A stretch of DNA of 64,000 bases from Rhodobacterales bacterium (GTDB lineage: Bacteria > Pseudomonadota > Alphaproteobacteria > Rhodobacterales > Rhodobacteraceae). A program made the position numbers and the translations under genes. A model generated the notes under the pieces. That model was given only the letters and a program-made list of their open reading frames with translations, did no database searches and was not told where the DNA came from. Below are positions 55,061 to 62,986 of this stretch, piece after piece (the first letter of the stretch is position 1; every line of letters starts with the position of its first letter). The stretch spans positions 1 through 64,000 of the forward strand of contig PDRY01000017.1 in NCBI GenBank assembly GCA_002748265.1, read 5' to 3'.

Positions 55061-55870
55061 ATGAGTCTACCTCTGTCGCCTCCTCCGCCGCCGGACCAGA
55101 TTTCGGCCCAAAGCCCGCTGGACTACGCGTTCGCGGTGCGGGATGTCGATGTGCTGACCATGGTGCGCACCGCGCTTGAAAACGGCTGGTGCCGTCTTGC
55201 GGTTCAGCCCGTTGTGCTGGCGGGAGACGTGCAGAAGATCGCTTTCTATGAAGGGCTGATCCGCGTTCAGGACGACCGGGGGCGGATCATTCCCGCGGGC
55301 CAGTTCCTGCCCGTCATCGGAGAGACGGACCTGGGTCGGGAGGTGGACTGCGCCTCGCTTAGGCTGGGATTTGATCTGTTGCGAACGAACCCGACGCTGA
55401 GGCTGTCCATCAACACCTCCGCGCGGTCCATCGCGGATGGGAAGTGGCGCCGGGTCATGGATCAGGGTCTGGCTGCCGACCCGCTCGCCGGGGAGCGTCT
55501 GATTCTGGAGATTGGCGAATCGCAAGCCATGCTCCTGCCCGAAGTCGTGATCCGTTTCATGGAAGAAATGCAGCCCTGCGGGGTGTCCTTTGCTCTTGAT
55601 GATTTCGGGGCGGGGATGACGGCGTTTCGGCATCTGAAGGACTTCTTCTTCGATCTGGTAAAGATCGACCGTTTGTTCATCGCCGGCATTCACGAAAGCC
55701 CTGACAATCAAGTGATTACGGAGGCGCTGACCATGATCTCCCACCAGTTCGAGATGTTCGCCGTCGCCCAGGGGGTCGAGCGGGTGGAAGAAGCGAGGTT
55801 CCTGCAAGGGATCGGGATCGACTGTCTGCAGGGCTACTATCTGGGGCGACCGGGATTTCAGCTGGCTTAG
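55061..55870 (+). CDS. EAL-domain protein with altered catalytic motifs
   Basis: The ATG at 55061 gives 269 residues; an upstream in-frame codon at 54998 overlaps tag and is unlikely. An EAL fold from about 40 on shows E64-G-L (for EAL), N118, E150, D180-D181 (LDDFGAG), K201 (KID), Q257 (LQGYYLGRP). The conserved AEGVE has become AQGVE (Q237). This glutamate is important for phosphodiesterase activity, so the protein may bind c-di-GMP without efficient hydrolysis. It has no GGDEF, PAS or membrane segment and no motility gene neighbour. Confidence 0.88.
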   Translation: MSLPLSPPPPPDQISAQSPLDYAFAVRDVDVLTMVRTALENGWCRLAVQPVVLAGDVQKIAFYEGLIRVQDDRGRIIPAGQFLPVIGETDLGREVDCASLRLGFDLLRTNPTLRLSINTSARSIADGKWRRVMDQGLAADPLAGERLILEIGESQAMLLPEVVIRFMEEMQPCGVSFALDDFGAGMTAFRHLKDFFFDLVKIDRLFIAGIHESPDNQVITEALTMISHQFEMFAVAQGVERVEEARFLQGIGIDCLQGYYLGRPGFQLA

Positions 55871-55984
55871 CGGCAGGATGACGCTGCGTCGCAGCGGGGA
55901 TTGCCCTCTTACGGGTGGGCCGCTACGGTTTGCGCGACTGCCCGGGCGCAGCGCCGGGCCGATCATTGCAGAGAGGACGCTCCC

Positions 55985-57160
55985 ATGACCAATGTCGTTA
56001 TCGCTTCTGCCGCGCGTACCGCGGTTGGTTCCTTCCTTGGCTCGTTTGCGAACACACCCGCCCACGATCTGGGCGCCGCAGTGTTGCGCGCTCTGGTCGA
56101 ACGCGCCGGGATCGACCCGTCGGAGGTGGATGAAACGATCCTTGGTCAGGTGCTGACCGCGGCTCAGGGCCAGAACCCGGCGCGTCAGGCGCATATCAAC
56201 GCGGGTCTGCCGAAGGAAAGCGCCGCTTGGGGCATCAACCAGGTTTGCGGCTCGGGCCTGCGCGCCGTGGCGCTTGCGGCGCAGCACATCCAGCTGGGCG
56301 ATGCGTCGATTGTCTGCGCTGGCGGTCAAGAGAATATGTCCATGTCCGCCCACGCCCAGAGCCTGCGCCAGGGTCAGAAGATGGGCGACATGAAGCTGAT
56401 CGACACGATGATCCGCGACGGTCTGTGGGACGCTTTCAACGGCTACCACATGGGCCAGACGGCCGAGAATGTGGCGGACCAGTGGGGCATCACCCGCGAG
56501 CAGCAGGACGAATTCGCTCTGGCGTCGCAGAACAAGGCCGAAGCCGCCCAGAAAGCTGGCAAGTTTGACGATGAGGTGATCCCCTTCACCATCAAAGGCC
56601 GCAAGGGCGACACGATCGTGGATAAGGATGAATACATCCGCTACGGCGCCGAGATGGCCGCGATGCAGAAGATGCGCCCGGCCTTCACCAAGGACGGCAC
56701 CGTAACCGCCGCCAATGCGTCGGGCATCAATGACGGCGCGGCTGGCGTGCTCTGCATGTCCGCCGAGGAAGCCGAAAAGCGCGGGATTGAGCCGCTGGCC
56801 CGCATCGCCTCCTACGCCACGGCGGGTCTGGACCCGTCGATCATGGGCACCGGCCCGATCCCGGCGTCGCGCAAGGCGCTGGACAAGGCTGGTTGGGCCG
56901 TGGGCGATCTGGACCTCGTTGAGGCCAACGAAGCCTTTGCCGCCCAGGCTTGCGCGGTGAACAACGATATGGGCTGGGACCCGGCGATCGTGAACGTGAA
57001 TGGCGGCGCCATCGCCATCGGTCACCCCATCGGCGCGTCTGGCGCCCGTATCCTCAACACCCTGCTCTTTGAGATGAAGCGCCGCGACGCCAAGAAAGGT
57101 CTGGCGACGCTTTGCATCGGGGGCGGTATGGGCGTGGCCATGTGCCTCGAACGGCCCTGA
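55985..57160 (+). CDS. phaA: acetyl-CoA C-acetyltransferase (beta-ketothiolase)
   Basis: The ATG at 55985 gives 391 residues. Active-site residues are C88 ([10 protein letters not shown]), H347 (GHPIGASG) and C377 ([10 protein letters not shown]). It condenses two acetyl-CoA into acetoacetyl-CoA for polyhydroxybutyrate, given phaB downstream. A 114-bp upstream gap has a gc-rich dyad at about 55941-55958; no clear PhaR site was seen. Confidence 0.95.
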   Translation: MTNVVIASAARTAVGSFLGSFANTPAHDLGAAVLRALVERAGIDPSEVDETILGQVLTAAQGQNPARQAHINAGLPKESAAWGINQVCGSGLRAVALAAQHIQLGDASIVCAGGQENMSMSAHAQSLRQGQKMGDMKLIDTMIRDGLWDAFNGYHMGQTAENVADQWGITREQQDEFALASQNKAEAAQKAGKFDDEVIPFTIKGRKGDTIVDKDEYIRYGAEMAAMQKMRPAFTKDGTVTAANASGINDGAAGVLCMSAEEAEKRGIEPLARIASYATAGLDPSIMGTGPIPASRKALDKAGWAVGDLDLVEANEAFAAQACAVNNDMGWDPAIVNVNGGAIAIGHPIGASGARILNTLLFEMKRRDAKKGLATLCIGGGMGVAMCLERP

Positions 57161-57171
57161 CGGGGCCTCGG

Positions 57172-58011
57172 GTGATCCGCCCCCCGACGGGGGCGGAGGC
57201 GCCTTTCACGCAACTGGTGTTCTCGGGCGGGGGGCTACGCTGCTACTGGCAGGGCGGCTTTCTGCGTGCGGCCTCGTGTCTCGCGCTGAACCCCTCGCAG
57301 ATCGTTGGGGTCAGCGGCGGGGCTATGTCAGCCGTGGTCCATGTGGCCGGGGTGCAGGAGCAGCTGATGGACGCGGTGTGCGCCATGGCCGCAGGGCAGG
57401 CCGGCAATATCGACTGGCGCCGCGAACATGGGTCATTCCTGCCGCATCAGGCGCTCTATCGTCAGCTGCTGGAGCAGGTCCTGACCGAAGAGGTCTGCGC
57501 CCGTGTGGCAAACGGCCCCGATCTTAAGATCCTGATCGGCCACCCGCCCAGTGACCGCTTTCCGACCCTCACGGGCGCTGCGATGACCTTGGTCTATGAG
57601 GCCGAGCGGCGCAGCAAAGGGCTTCCCCATTTCGACTGGCCGGAGCGTCTGGGGGTGACGTGGACCTTGGTCGACGCCCGCGAGGAAGCCCGCGCGGGGC
57701 GTCTGGTTGATTTGGTGGCGATGGCGGCGATCATTCCGCCGATCTTCACACCCGGTCATTGGCGCGGGCGCCGCGTGATTGATGGCGGCATGGCGGATCA
57801 GGCCCCGGTGCCCGACACGGAAGGGCAGACGCTGATTTTGCTTACGCGTGTGTATCCCGGTCTCCGCCCGACGCCCGGTCGCACCTATATTGGCCCGGGC
57901 GAATCGGTGCCGGTCCGCAAGGTTGATTTCAGTAGCCCTGACAAAATCCGTGCGACATGGTCTCACGGAGAACGCGACGGCATGCAGTATTGTGCCTCGT
58001 CGGAGTATTAA
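57172..58011 (+). CDS. patatin-like phospholipase between phaA and phaB
   Basis: The start is probably the GTG at 57172, just after phaA (279 residues), but earlier GTG codons inside phaA are possible. The patatin domain is intact: oxyanion G-rich loop FSGGGLRCYWQG, nucleophile S48 in GVSGG, and catalytic D204 in VIDGGMADQAP. No signal peptide. Patatins hydrolyse acyl esters. The position suggests a role on the PHB granule surface or in PHB turnover, but substrate is unknown. The 3' end is close to an AT-rich region before phaB. Confidence 0.85.
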   Translation: MIRPPTGAEAPFTQLVFSGGGLRCYWQGGFLRAASCLALNPSQIVGVSGGAMSAVVHVAGVQEQLMDAVCAMAAGQAGNIDWRREHGSFLPHQALYRQLLEQVLTEEVCARVANGPDLKILIGHPPSDRFPTLTGAAMTLVYEAERRSKGLPHFDWPERLGVTWTLVDAREEARAGRLVDLVAMAAIIPPIFTPGHWRGRRVIDGGMADQAPVPDTEGQTLILLTRVYPGLRPTPGRTYIGPGESVPVRKVDFSSPDKIRATWSHGERDGMQYCASSEY

Positions 58012-58040
58012 TCGGACGCGTAGTAATGTTGCGCTTTCGT

Positions 58041-58062
58041 ATCAAGTTTTGTAATCAAGTTT
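58041..58062 (+). repeat. direct repeat before phaB
   Basis: atcaagttt occurs twice with 13-bp period (58041-58049 and 58054-58062), 29 bp before the phaB start. It may be a regulator site. Confidence 0.5.
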
Positions 58063-58090
58063 CCAAGCCACATATTCGAGGGAGACCAAA

Positions 58091-58813
58091 ATGGCCAGAG
58101 TTGCACTTGTCACCGGGGGGAGCCGTGGGATCGGCGCCGCGATTTCCAAAGCGTTGAAAGACGCGGGATATCAGGTCGCTGCCACCTATGCTGGCAATGA
58201 CGAGAAGGCCAAAGCCTTCACCGATGAAACCGGGATCAAGACCTACAAGTGGAACGCCGCCGATTATGAGGCCTCTAAGGCCGGGATCGCGCAGGTCGAA
58301 GCCGATCTGGGCCCGATTGATGTGGTTGTCGCCAATGCGGGCATCACCCGCGACGCGCCGTTCCACCGCATGACTCCCGAGCAGTGGCACGAGGTGGTCG
58401 ACACCAACCTGACCGGCGTATTCAACACCGTGCACCCGGTCTGGCCGGGCATGCGTGAGCGCGGCTTTGGCCGTGTGGTCGTGATCTCGTCGATCAACGG
58501 TCAGAAGGGCCAGTTCGCTCAGGTGAACTATGCCGCGACCAAAGCGGGCGATCTGGGCATCGTGAAATCTCTGGCGCAGGAAGGTGCGGCCAAGGGCATC
58601 ACCGCCAACGCGATTTGCCCCGGCTACATCGCCACGGACATGGTCATGGCGGTGCCGGAAAAAGTGCGCGAATCCATCATCAGCCAGATCCCCACGGGCC
58701 GCCTGGGCGAGCCCGAAGAGATCGCGCGCTGCGTGGTGTTCCTGGCCTCCGACGATGCCAGCTTCATCAATGGTTCGACCATCTCGGCCAACGGGGCGCA
58801 GTTCTTCGTCTGA
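58091..58813 (+). CDS. phaB: acetoacetyl-CoA reductase
   Basis: This 240-residue SDR of the PhaB type has GGSRGIG at 9-15, S134, Y147 and K151, and the family segment SSINGQKGQFAQVNYAATKAG split over 133-153. It uses NADPH to form (R)-3-hydroxybutyryl-CoA, the monomer of polyhydroxybutyrate. The polymerase phaC is not in the window. Shine-Dalgarno gagggaga. Confidence 0.95.
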   Translation: MARVALVTGGSRGIGAAISKALKDAGYQVAATYAGNDEKAKAFTDETGIKTYKWNAADYEASKAGIAQVEADLGPIDVVVANAGITRDAPFHRMTPEQWHEVVDTNLTGVFNTVHPVWPGMRERGFGRVVVISSINGQKGQFAQVNYAATKAGDLGIVKSLAQEGAAKGITANAICPGYIATDMVMAVPEKVRESIISQIPTGRLGEPEEIARCVVFLASDDASFINGSTISANGAQFFV

Positions 58814-58838
58814 TCTGTCACAGATACAAGAACCACGG

Positions 58839-58871
58839 CCGGTGCCTTTGCGGGCGCCGGTCTTTCTTTTT
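58839..58871 (+). terminator. terminator after phaB
   Basis: ccggtgcc-tttgcg-ggcgccgg and tctttcttttt form a Rho-independent terminator. Confidence 0.85.
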
Positions 58872-58952
58872 GGGGGGGTGGGTCATGGCGTGTCTCCTTT
58901 CACGAAGAAGATGCGTTTTCCCACGGGGTCTGACAAACGAGACTTTCTAGCT

Positions 58953-58979
58953 GTTCACTTAAGTGATACTTAACTGAAC
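58953..58979 (+). promoter_or_regulatory. inverted repeat abutting the LysR start codon
   Basis: gttcacttaagt-gat-acttaactgaac (12-bp arms, 11 of 12 pairs) ends at the base before the ATG at 58980. No Shine-Dalgarno is present. It looks like an autoregulatory operator that overlaps the translation start, or the gene may be translated leaderless. Confidence 0.8.
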
Positions 58980-59891
58980 ATGAGCGATCGCCTGCCCCCT
59001 CTGACCGCATTGCGCGCCTTTGATGCGGCGGCGCGGCATATGTCGTTCCAGATGGCTGCGGCAGAGCTGAACGTGACCCCGGCAGCGCTGTCCTTTCAGA
59101 TCAAGTCGCTCGAACAGCACCTTGGCGCGCCGCTCTTTATCCGCCGCAACCGCGCGGTGGAGCTGACCGAGGCCGGGAAGGCGCTCGCCCCCGGTGCGGC
59201 CGAAGGCTTTGCCACGCTCATCACCGCGTGGGGCGCGGCCCGGCGCGCATTGGATACGCGGGGGCTCACGGTGACGGCGGGCCCGGCCTTCACCGCGTCT
59301 TTCCTGGTGCCACGGCTCTATGATTTTGCGGAGGCCCATCCCGATATCGACCTGCGCATATCGGCCTCGCTGCACCTGTCCGATCTGGAGCGCGACGGTT
59401 TTGATGTGGCGATCCGGTTCGGGCCGGGCTGGCGCGAGTCGGGCATTCCGCTGTTCGAAGAAATCTGGACCCCGATGGCGTCGCCCGAGCTGGCCGCGCA
59501 GATCACGGCGCCCAGCGATCTGATGACGCTGCCTTTGGTGCATTGCTCCGAGGATTTCGTTGATGTCCGCGCCGATTGGCCGTCTTGGTTCAGTGCTGTC
59601 GGGCTATCTGCGCCAAGCCGATCCGGCCCAACCTTCAACCGTCCCGAGCACGCGCTTGGGGCGGCGACTCAGGGGCAGGGGGTGGTGCTGGGGCGGGTCT
59701 CTCTGGCGGAGCAGGATCTGAAAGCGGGGCGCCTGATCATGCCGCTGGCGGAAAGCCTGAAGCGGGATACCGGCTGCCGGGCGATCCTCCGGCGTGAGGA
59801 CTGCGCGCGTAGCGCGGCTTTTGTCGCCTGGCTTCGCGCGCAAATGAAGACCCTTAGCGATCTGGCTCAGGGTCTTGTTATTGTGGGGTGA
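58980..59891 (+). CDS. LysR-family regulator (GcvA-like)
   Basis: This 303-residue protein starts MSDRLPPLTALRAFDAAARH. The winged HTH holds SFQMAAAELNVTPAALSFQIKS split over 22-43, and the effector domain begins near 90. It resembles GcvA/AmpR-type regulators. The true target is unknown: the neighbours are phaB (terminated) and a YdcH-like gene on the other strand. The start codon is confirmed by the family N-terminus despite no ribosome binding site. Confidence 0.9.
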   Translation: MSDRLPPLTALRAFDAAARHMSFQMAAAELNVTPAALSFQIKSLEQHLGAPLFIRRNRAVELTEAGKALAPGAAEGFATLITAWGAARRALDTRGLTVTAGPAFTASFLVPRLYDFAEAHPDIDLRISASLHLSDLERDGFDVAIRFGPGWRESGIPLFEEIWTPMASPELAAQITAPSDLMTLPLVHCSEDFVDVRADWPSWFSAVGLSAPSRSGPTFNRPEHALGAATQGQGVVLGRVSLAEQDLKAGRLIMPLAESLKRDTGCRAILRREDCARSAAFVAWLRAQMKTLSDLAQGLVIVG

Positions 59892-60059
59892 TCACCCTGC
59901 CGTAAGGCGACTGATCTCTTCCTTGAGGTGAAGCTTTTCCTTCTTCAGGCGGGCAATCTCCAGATCGTCAGTGCCGGGGCTGCGCTGTGCTGCCTCGACC
60001 TGTTCAGACAGATGGGCATGCTTGCGCTTGAGCTCTTCGATGTGGGTCGCGACGCTCAT
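59892..60059 (-). CDS. YdcH-like (DUF465) small protein
   Basis: The ATG at 60059 with a strong aggagg gives 55 residues: MSVATHIEELKRKHAHLSEQ, then IARLKKEKLHLKEEISRL. Two short helices form a hairpin. It is convergent with the LysR gene, with touching stop codons. Function unknown. It is a second member of the family in the window, after 35187-35417. Confidence 0.88.
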   Translation of the reverse strand: MSVATHIEELKRKHAHLSEQVEAAQRSPGTDDLEIARLKKEKLHLKEEISRLTAG

Positions 60060-60178
60060 GGGGATCCTCCTGTTTGCTGATGAATGCCCCCACTGCATCA
60101 CCTTTTTACCAAACTGTCACGTTGCACCGCAGCGGGATGGGGCGTCTGCGACGCTGCACCACAGCTCTTGCCAAAAGG

Positions 60179-60928
60179 TTAATCGGCGACGGGCAGCGCC
60201 GCTGCATCGCGCAGCACGGCAGAAATGGCGGATGTGTAGTGGTCCTGATCGCCGGGATGGCTCACGCCATTGTGAAGAATGATCGGCGCGGCCAGCCGCA
60301 GCGGAGCCCTGCCCCCCTTGCGCGCCCGCACGATCACCAAATGCGCCTCCTGTCCCGTCCGGGGGGCCAGCGGTTGCACCATGATCGACCCCAGCCGCGC
60401 ATCCATCGCAGTGAGAACATCGCCCAGCCGGTCGGCTTTCTGGATCATCGTCAGCCAGCCCTTCGGCTTCAACCGCCGCGTCGCGGCATCGCACCATGCG
60501 GTCAGCGGTGTATCTCCGGCAAGGGCGGTGTCGCGCCCCGGATCCGGCGCGGCAGAGCCTTTGCCGCGCTCATAATAGGGCGGGTTGGCGATCACATGGT
60601 CAAAGCTGCGCGCGCGCAGGGCGTCCGGCAGGCGGGTCAGATCGGCGCAGTGGACGTCCATTTCCTGCCCGGCCTCATGCGCATTGCGGCGGGCAAGTGC
60701 GGCGTAGTCCTCCTGCAGCTCCACCCCGGCCAGGCGCAGCCCCGGCACCCGCACGCCCAGGCACAGCGCCGCCGTACCCACACCGCAGCCCAGATCCAGC
60801 ACGTGATCGCCAGGGCGTGCGGGGCAGGCGGCGGCGAGCAGCACGGCGTCGATCCCCCCGCGAAAGCCGCGAGCCGGTTGATGCAGGTGCAGCCGCCCGC
60901 CCAGGAAGGCGTCATGGGTCAGGGTCAC
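60179..60928 (-). CDS. TrmN6/YfiC-type N6-adenine methyltransferase
   Basis: This 249-residue SAM enzyme has motif I VLDLGCGVGTAALCL and the N6-adenine motif NPPYYERG. Its E. coli relative modifies A37 of tRNA1(Val). It could equally act on another RNA; the DNA is less likely. It overlaps the DUF2007 gene by 4 bp, a combination seen in alphaproteobacteria by recollection. Confidence 0.88.
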   Translation of the reverse strand: MTLTHDAFLGGRLHLHQPARGFRGGIDAVLLAAACPARPGDHVLDLGCGVGTAALCLGVRVPGLRLAGVELQEDYAALARRNAHEAGQEMDVHCADLTRLPDALRARSFDHVIANPPYYERGKGSAAPDPGRDTALAGDTPLTAWCDAATRRLKPKGWLTMIQKADRLGDVLTAMDARLGSIMVQPLAPRTGQEAHLVIVRARKGGRAPLRLAAPIILHNGVSHPGDQDHYTSAISAVLRDAAALPVAD

Positions 60929-61137
60929 GAGGGCTCCAGCCCGTTGTCGCGCAGGATCGCGGCGGCCATGAAATGCTGCTGGTCCGCGACCATCAGTCGC
61001 CGCGGCAAGACGCCGACCGATCCTTCCAGGACGCTCATATTTACGTCCATTTCAAAGACAGGTATGTCCTCGCCGGATAACAGGGCTTTCGCAAAGGCCA
61101 AGGTCGTCGGATCGGTGCTGCGCAGAAGCTCTTTCAT
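60925..61137 (-). CDS. DUF2007 family protein
   Basis: The ATG at 61137 gives 70 residues: MKELLRSTDPTTLAFAKALL and MSVLEGSVGVLPRRLMV fit DUF2007, a small ferredoxin-like or PII-like fold called a putative signal-transducing protein. It is the first gene of a two-gene operon with the methyltransferase. It is divergent from the prenyl synthase gene, 29 bp away. Confidence 0.85.
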   Translation of the reverse strand: MKELLRSTDPTTLAFAKALLSGEDIPVFEMDVNMSVLEGSVGVLPRRLMVADQQHFMAAAILRDNGLEPS

Positions 61138-61166
61138 GGCATGACATAACCGCAAAGGGGCCCGCT

Positions 61167-62162
61167 TTGTCCACCACAGTGCTGTTGAGACCCCATGACG
61201 CCCTCGCTGCCCTGCTGGCCCCTGAAATGGAGGCCGTGGCCGAGGTGATCCGCACCCGCATGGCATCCGAGCACGCTCCCCGTATTCCCGAGGTTACGGC
61301 GCATCTGATCGGGGCCGGGGGCAAGCGGTTGCGCCCGCTTCTGACGCTCGCAGCGGCGAAACTGTGCGGCTATGAGGGCGACAACCACGTCAAGCTCGCC
61401 GCGACGGTGGAGTTCATCCATACGGCGACGCTGCTCCATGACGATGTGGTCGATGACAGCGATCAACGCCGAGGCCGTCCGACGGCGAACCTGTTGTGGG
61501 ACAACACGTCTTCCGTGCTGGTCGGGGACTATCTCTTTGCGCGCAGCTTTCAGTTGATGGTGGAAACCGGCTCCCTGCGGGTGCTGGATATTCTGGCGAA
61601 CGCTTCGGCGACCATTGCCGAAGGCGAGGTGCTTCAGCTCACGGTGTCCCGCAATCTGGCCACGGATGAGGCGACCTATGTGAAGGTCATCCGAGGTAAG
61701 ACGGCGGCGCTGTTTTCGGCGGCTTGCCAGGTGGGCGGCGTGATCGCCAATGCGCCCGAACCTCAGGTGCAGGCGCTGTTCGACTATGGCGATGCGCTTG
61801 GGATTGCGTTCCAGATCGTGGACGATTTGCTGGACTATGGTGGCACCGAAGCCATCGGCAAAGACATCGGGGACGATTTCCGCGAAGGCAAGATGAGTTT
61901 GCCGGTGATCAAGGCGGTGGCCGCCGCCGATGCCGATCAGCGGGCGTTCTGGGAGCGGACCATTGGCAAGGGCCGGATCGAAGACGGCGACCTGGAGCAT
62001 GCGCTTGCGCTGATGGCGCAGCATGGATCGCTTGAGGCCACGCGCGCGGATGCGCTTGCCTGGGCGGCCCGGGCCCGCGCGGCTCTGGCGCCTCTGCCTG
62101 AGGGAGAGCTGCGCGATCTGCTTGATGGGCTGGCCGACTACGTGGTGGCGCGGATCAACTGA
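61167..62162 (+). CDS. long-chain polyprenyl diphosphate synthase
   Basis: The TTG at 61167 has aagggg 6 bp upstream and gives 331 residues; the GTG at 61179 is the alternative. Trans-prenyltransferase motifs: first aspartate-rich D92-D-V-V-D96, GGKRLRP at 51-57, second D219-D-L-L-D223. It makes the ubiquinone side chain, octa- or decaprenyl; in this group it is usually decaprenyl (Q-10), which is an inference. Confidence 0.93.
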   Translation: MSTTVLLRPHDALAALLAPEMEAVAEVIRTRMASEHAPRIPEVTAHLIGAGGKRLRPLLTLAAAKLCGYEGDNHVKLAATVEFIHTATLLHDDVVDDSDQRRGRPTANLLWDNTSSVLVGDYLFARSFQLMVETGSLRVLDILANASATIAEGEVLQLTVSRNLATDEATYVKVIRGKTAALFSAACQVGGVIANAPEPQVQALFDYGDALGIAFQIVDDLLDYGGTEAIGKDIGDDFREGKMSLPVIKAVAAADADQRAFWERTIGKGRIEDGDLEHALALMAQHGSLEATRADALAWAARARAALAPLPEGELRDLLDGLADYVVARIN

Positions 62163-62182
62163 CACGCGGGGCGCGCCCTGAC

Positions 62183-62986
62183 TCAGGTCGTGGCGCAGGG
62201 TGCGACCCACCAGTTGGGCCGGGCTTTGCGGATCTCGCCGGCCGCTGCGTCCGCCTCTTCAGCCGTATCGAACAGACCGAAACAGGTCGCACCGGACCCG
62301 GACATCCGGGCAAAGCGCGCGCCGGACAAAGCGGCCAGAACTTCAGTGATGACCGGAGCCACTTTGAGCGCGGGGGGCTCAAGATCGTTGCGAGTGCCGC
62401 CCAGCCACTCGATCAGCGCCGTCGCATCGGGCCAATCGGTCAGAGGGGGCAGGGGCGGGTTCTCGCGGCGGTCGAGCGCGCGGAACACATGTGGCGTGGC
62501 CACCGGAACGCGCGGGTTCACCAGCACCAGATGCAGGGGGGGCAGGCGCACCGGCTCCACCCGTTCTCCGATCCCGCGCACCCGCGCCGGGGTCGAGCTC
62601 AGGCACATTGGCACATCCGCGCCCAGCTGTTCCGTTTCTGTCGGCAGGGAGGTGCCGGTCAGCGCGTGCAGCCCGCGCAGCGCTGCCGCGGCATCCGCCG
62701 ATCCGCCGCCGATGCCCGATGACACGGGCAAACGCTTGTCGAGGGTGATCGCGGCCTGAGCCCCCATCAGCCGGGCGGCGCGCAGGATCAGGTTGTCCGG
62801 CTCCGCCTGCAGGCCCTCGGCCTCGGGGCCGGTCAGGTTCAGCGACAACGGGCCTTCGCGCAGCGTCAGCACATCCCCCACGGTGCAGAACGCCACCAAA
62901 GTGTCGAGCAGGTGATAGCCGTCAGCCCGTTGGCCGGTGACGTGAAGGCACAGGTTGATCTTGGCGGGCGCAAAGACCTCGATCAC
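62183..62986 (-). CDS. ispE: 4-(cytidine 5'-diphospho)-2-C-methyl-D-erythritol kinase
   Basis: The GTG at 62986 overlaps the TPR gene stop (GTGA) and gives 267 residues. Starting MIEVFAPAKINLCLHVTG, it has the GHMP-kinase ATP loop PVSSGIGGGSADAAAAL and the C-terminal MSGSGATCFGLF. It phosphorylates CDP-methylerythritol in the MEP isoprenoid pathway, which supplies the prenyl synthase next door. It is convergent with that gene, 20 bp apart. Confidence 0.94.
   Translation of the reverse strand: MIEVFAPAKINLCLHVTGQRADGYHLLDTLVAFCTVGDVLTLREGPLSLNLTGPEAEGLQAEPDNLILRAARLMGAQAAITLDKRLPVSSGIGGGSADAAAALRGLHALTGTSLPTETEQLGADVPMCLSSTPARVRGIGERVEPVRLPPLHLVLVNPRVPVATPHVFRALDRRENPPLPPLTDWPDATALIEWLGGTRNDLEPPALKVAPVITEVLAALSGARFARMSGSGATCFGLFDTAEEADAAAGEIRKARPNWWVAPCATT

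Noticed and set aside
55067-57025. A 652-codon minus-strand open frame across the EAL and phaA genes
   Set aside because: Same reason: no recognisable domain, and both plus-strand genes have intact catalytic motifs.
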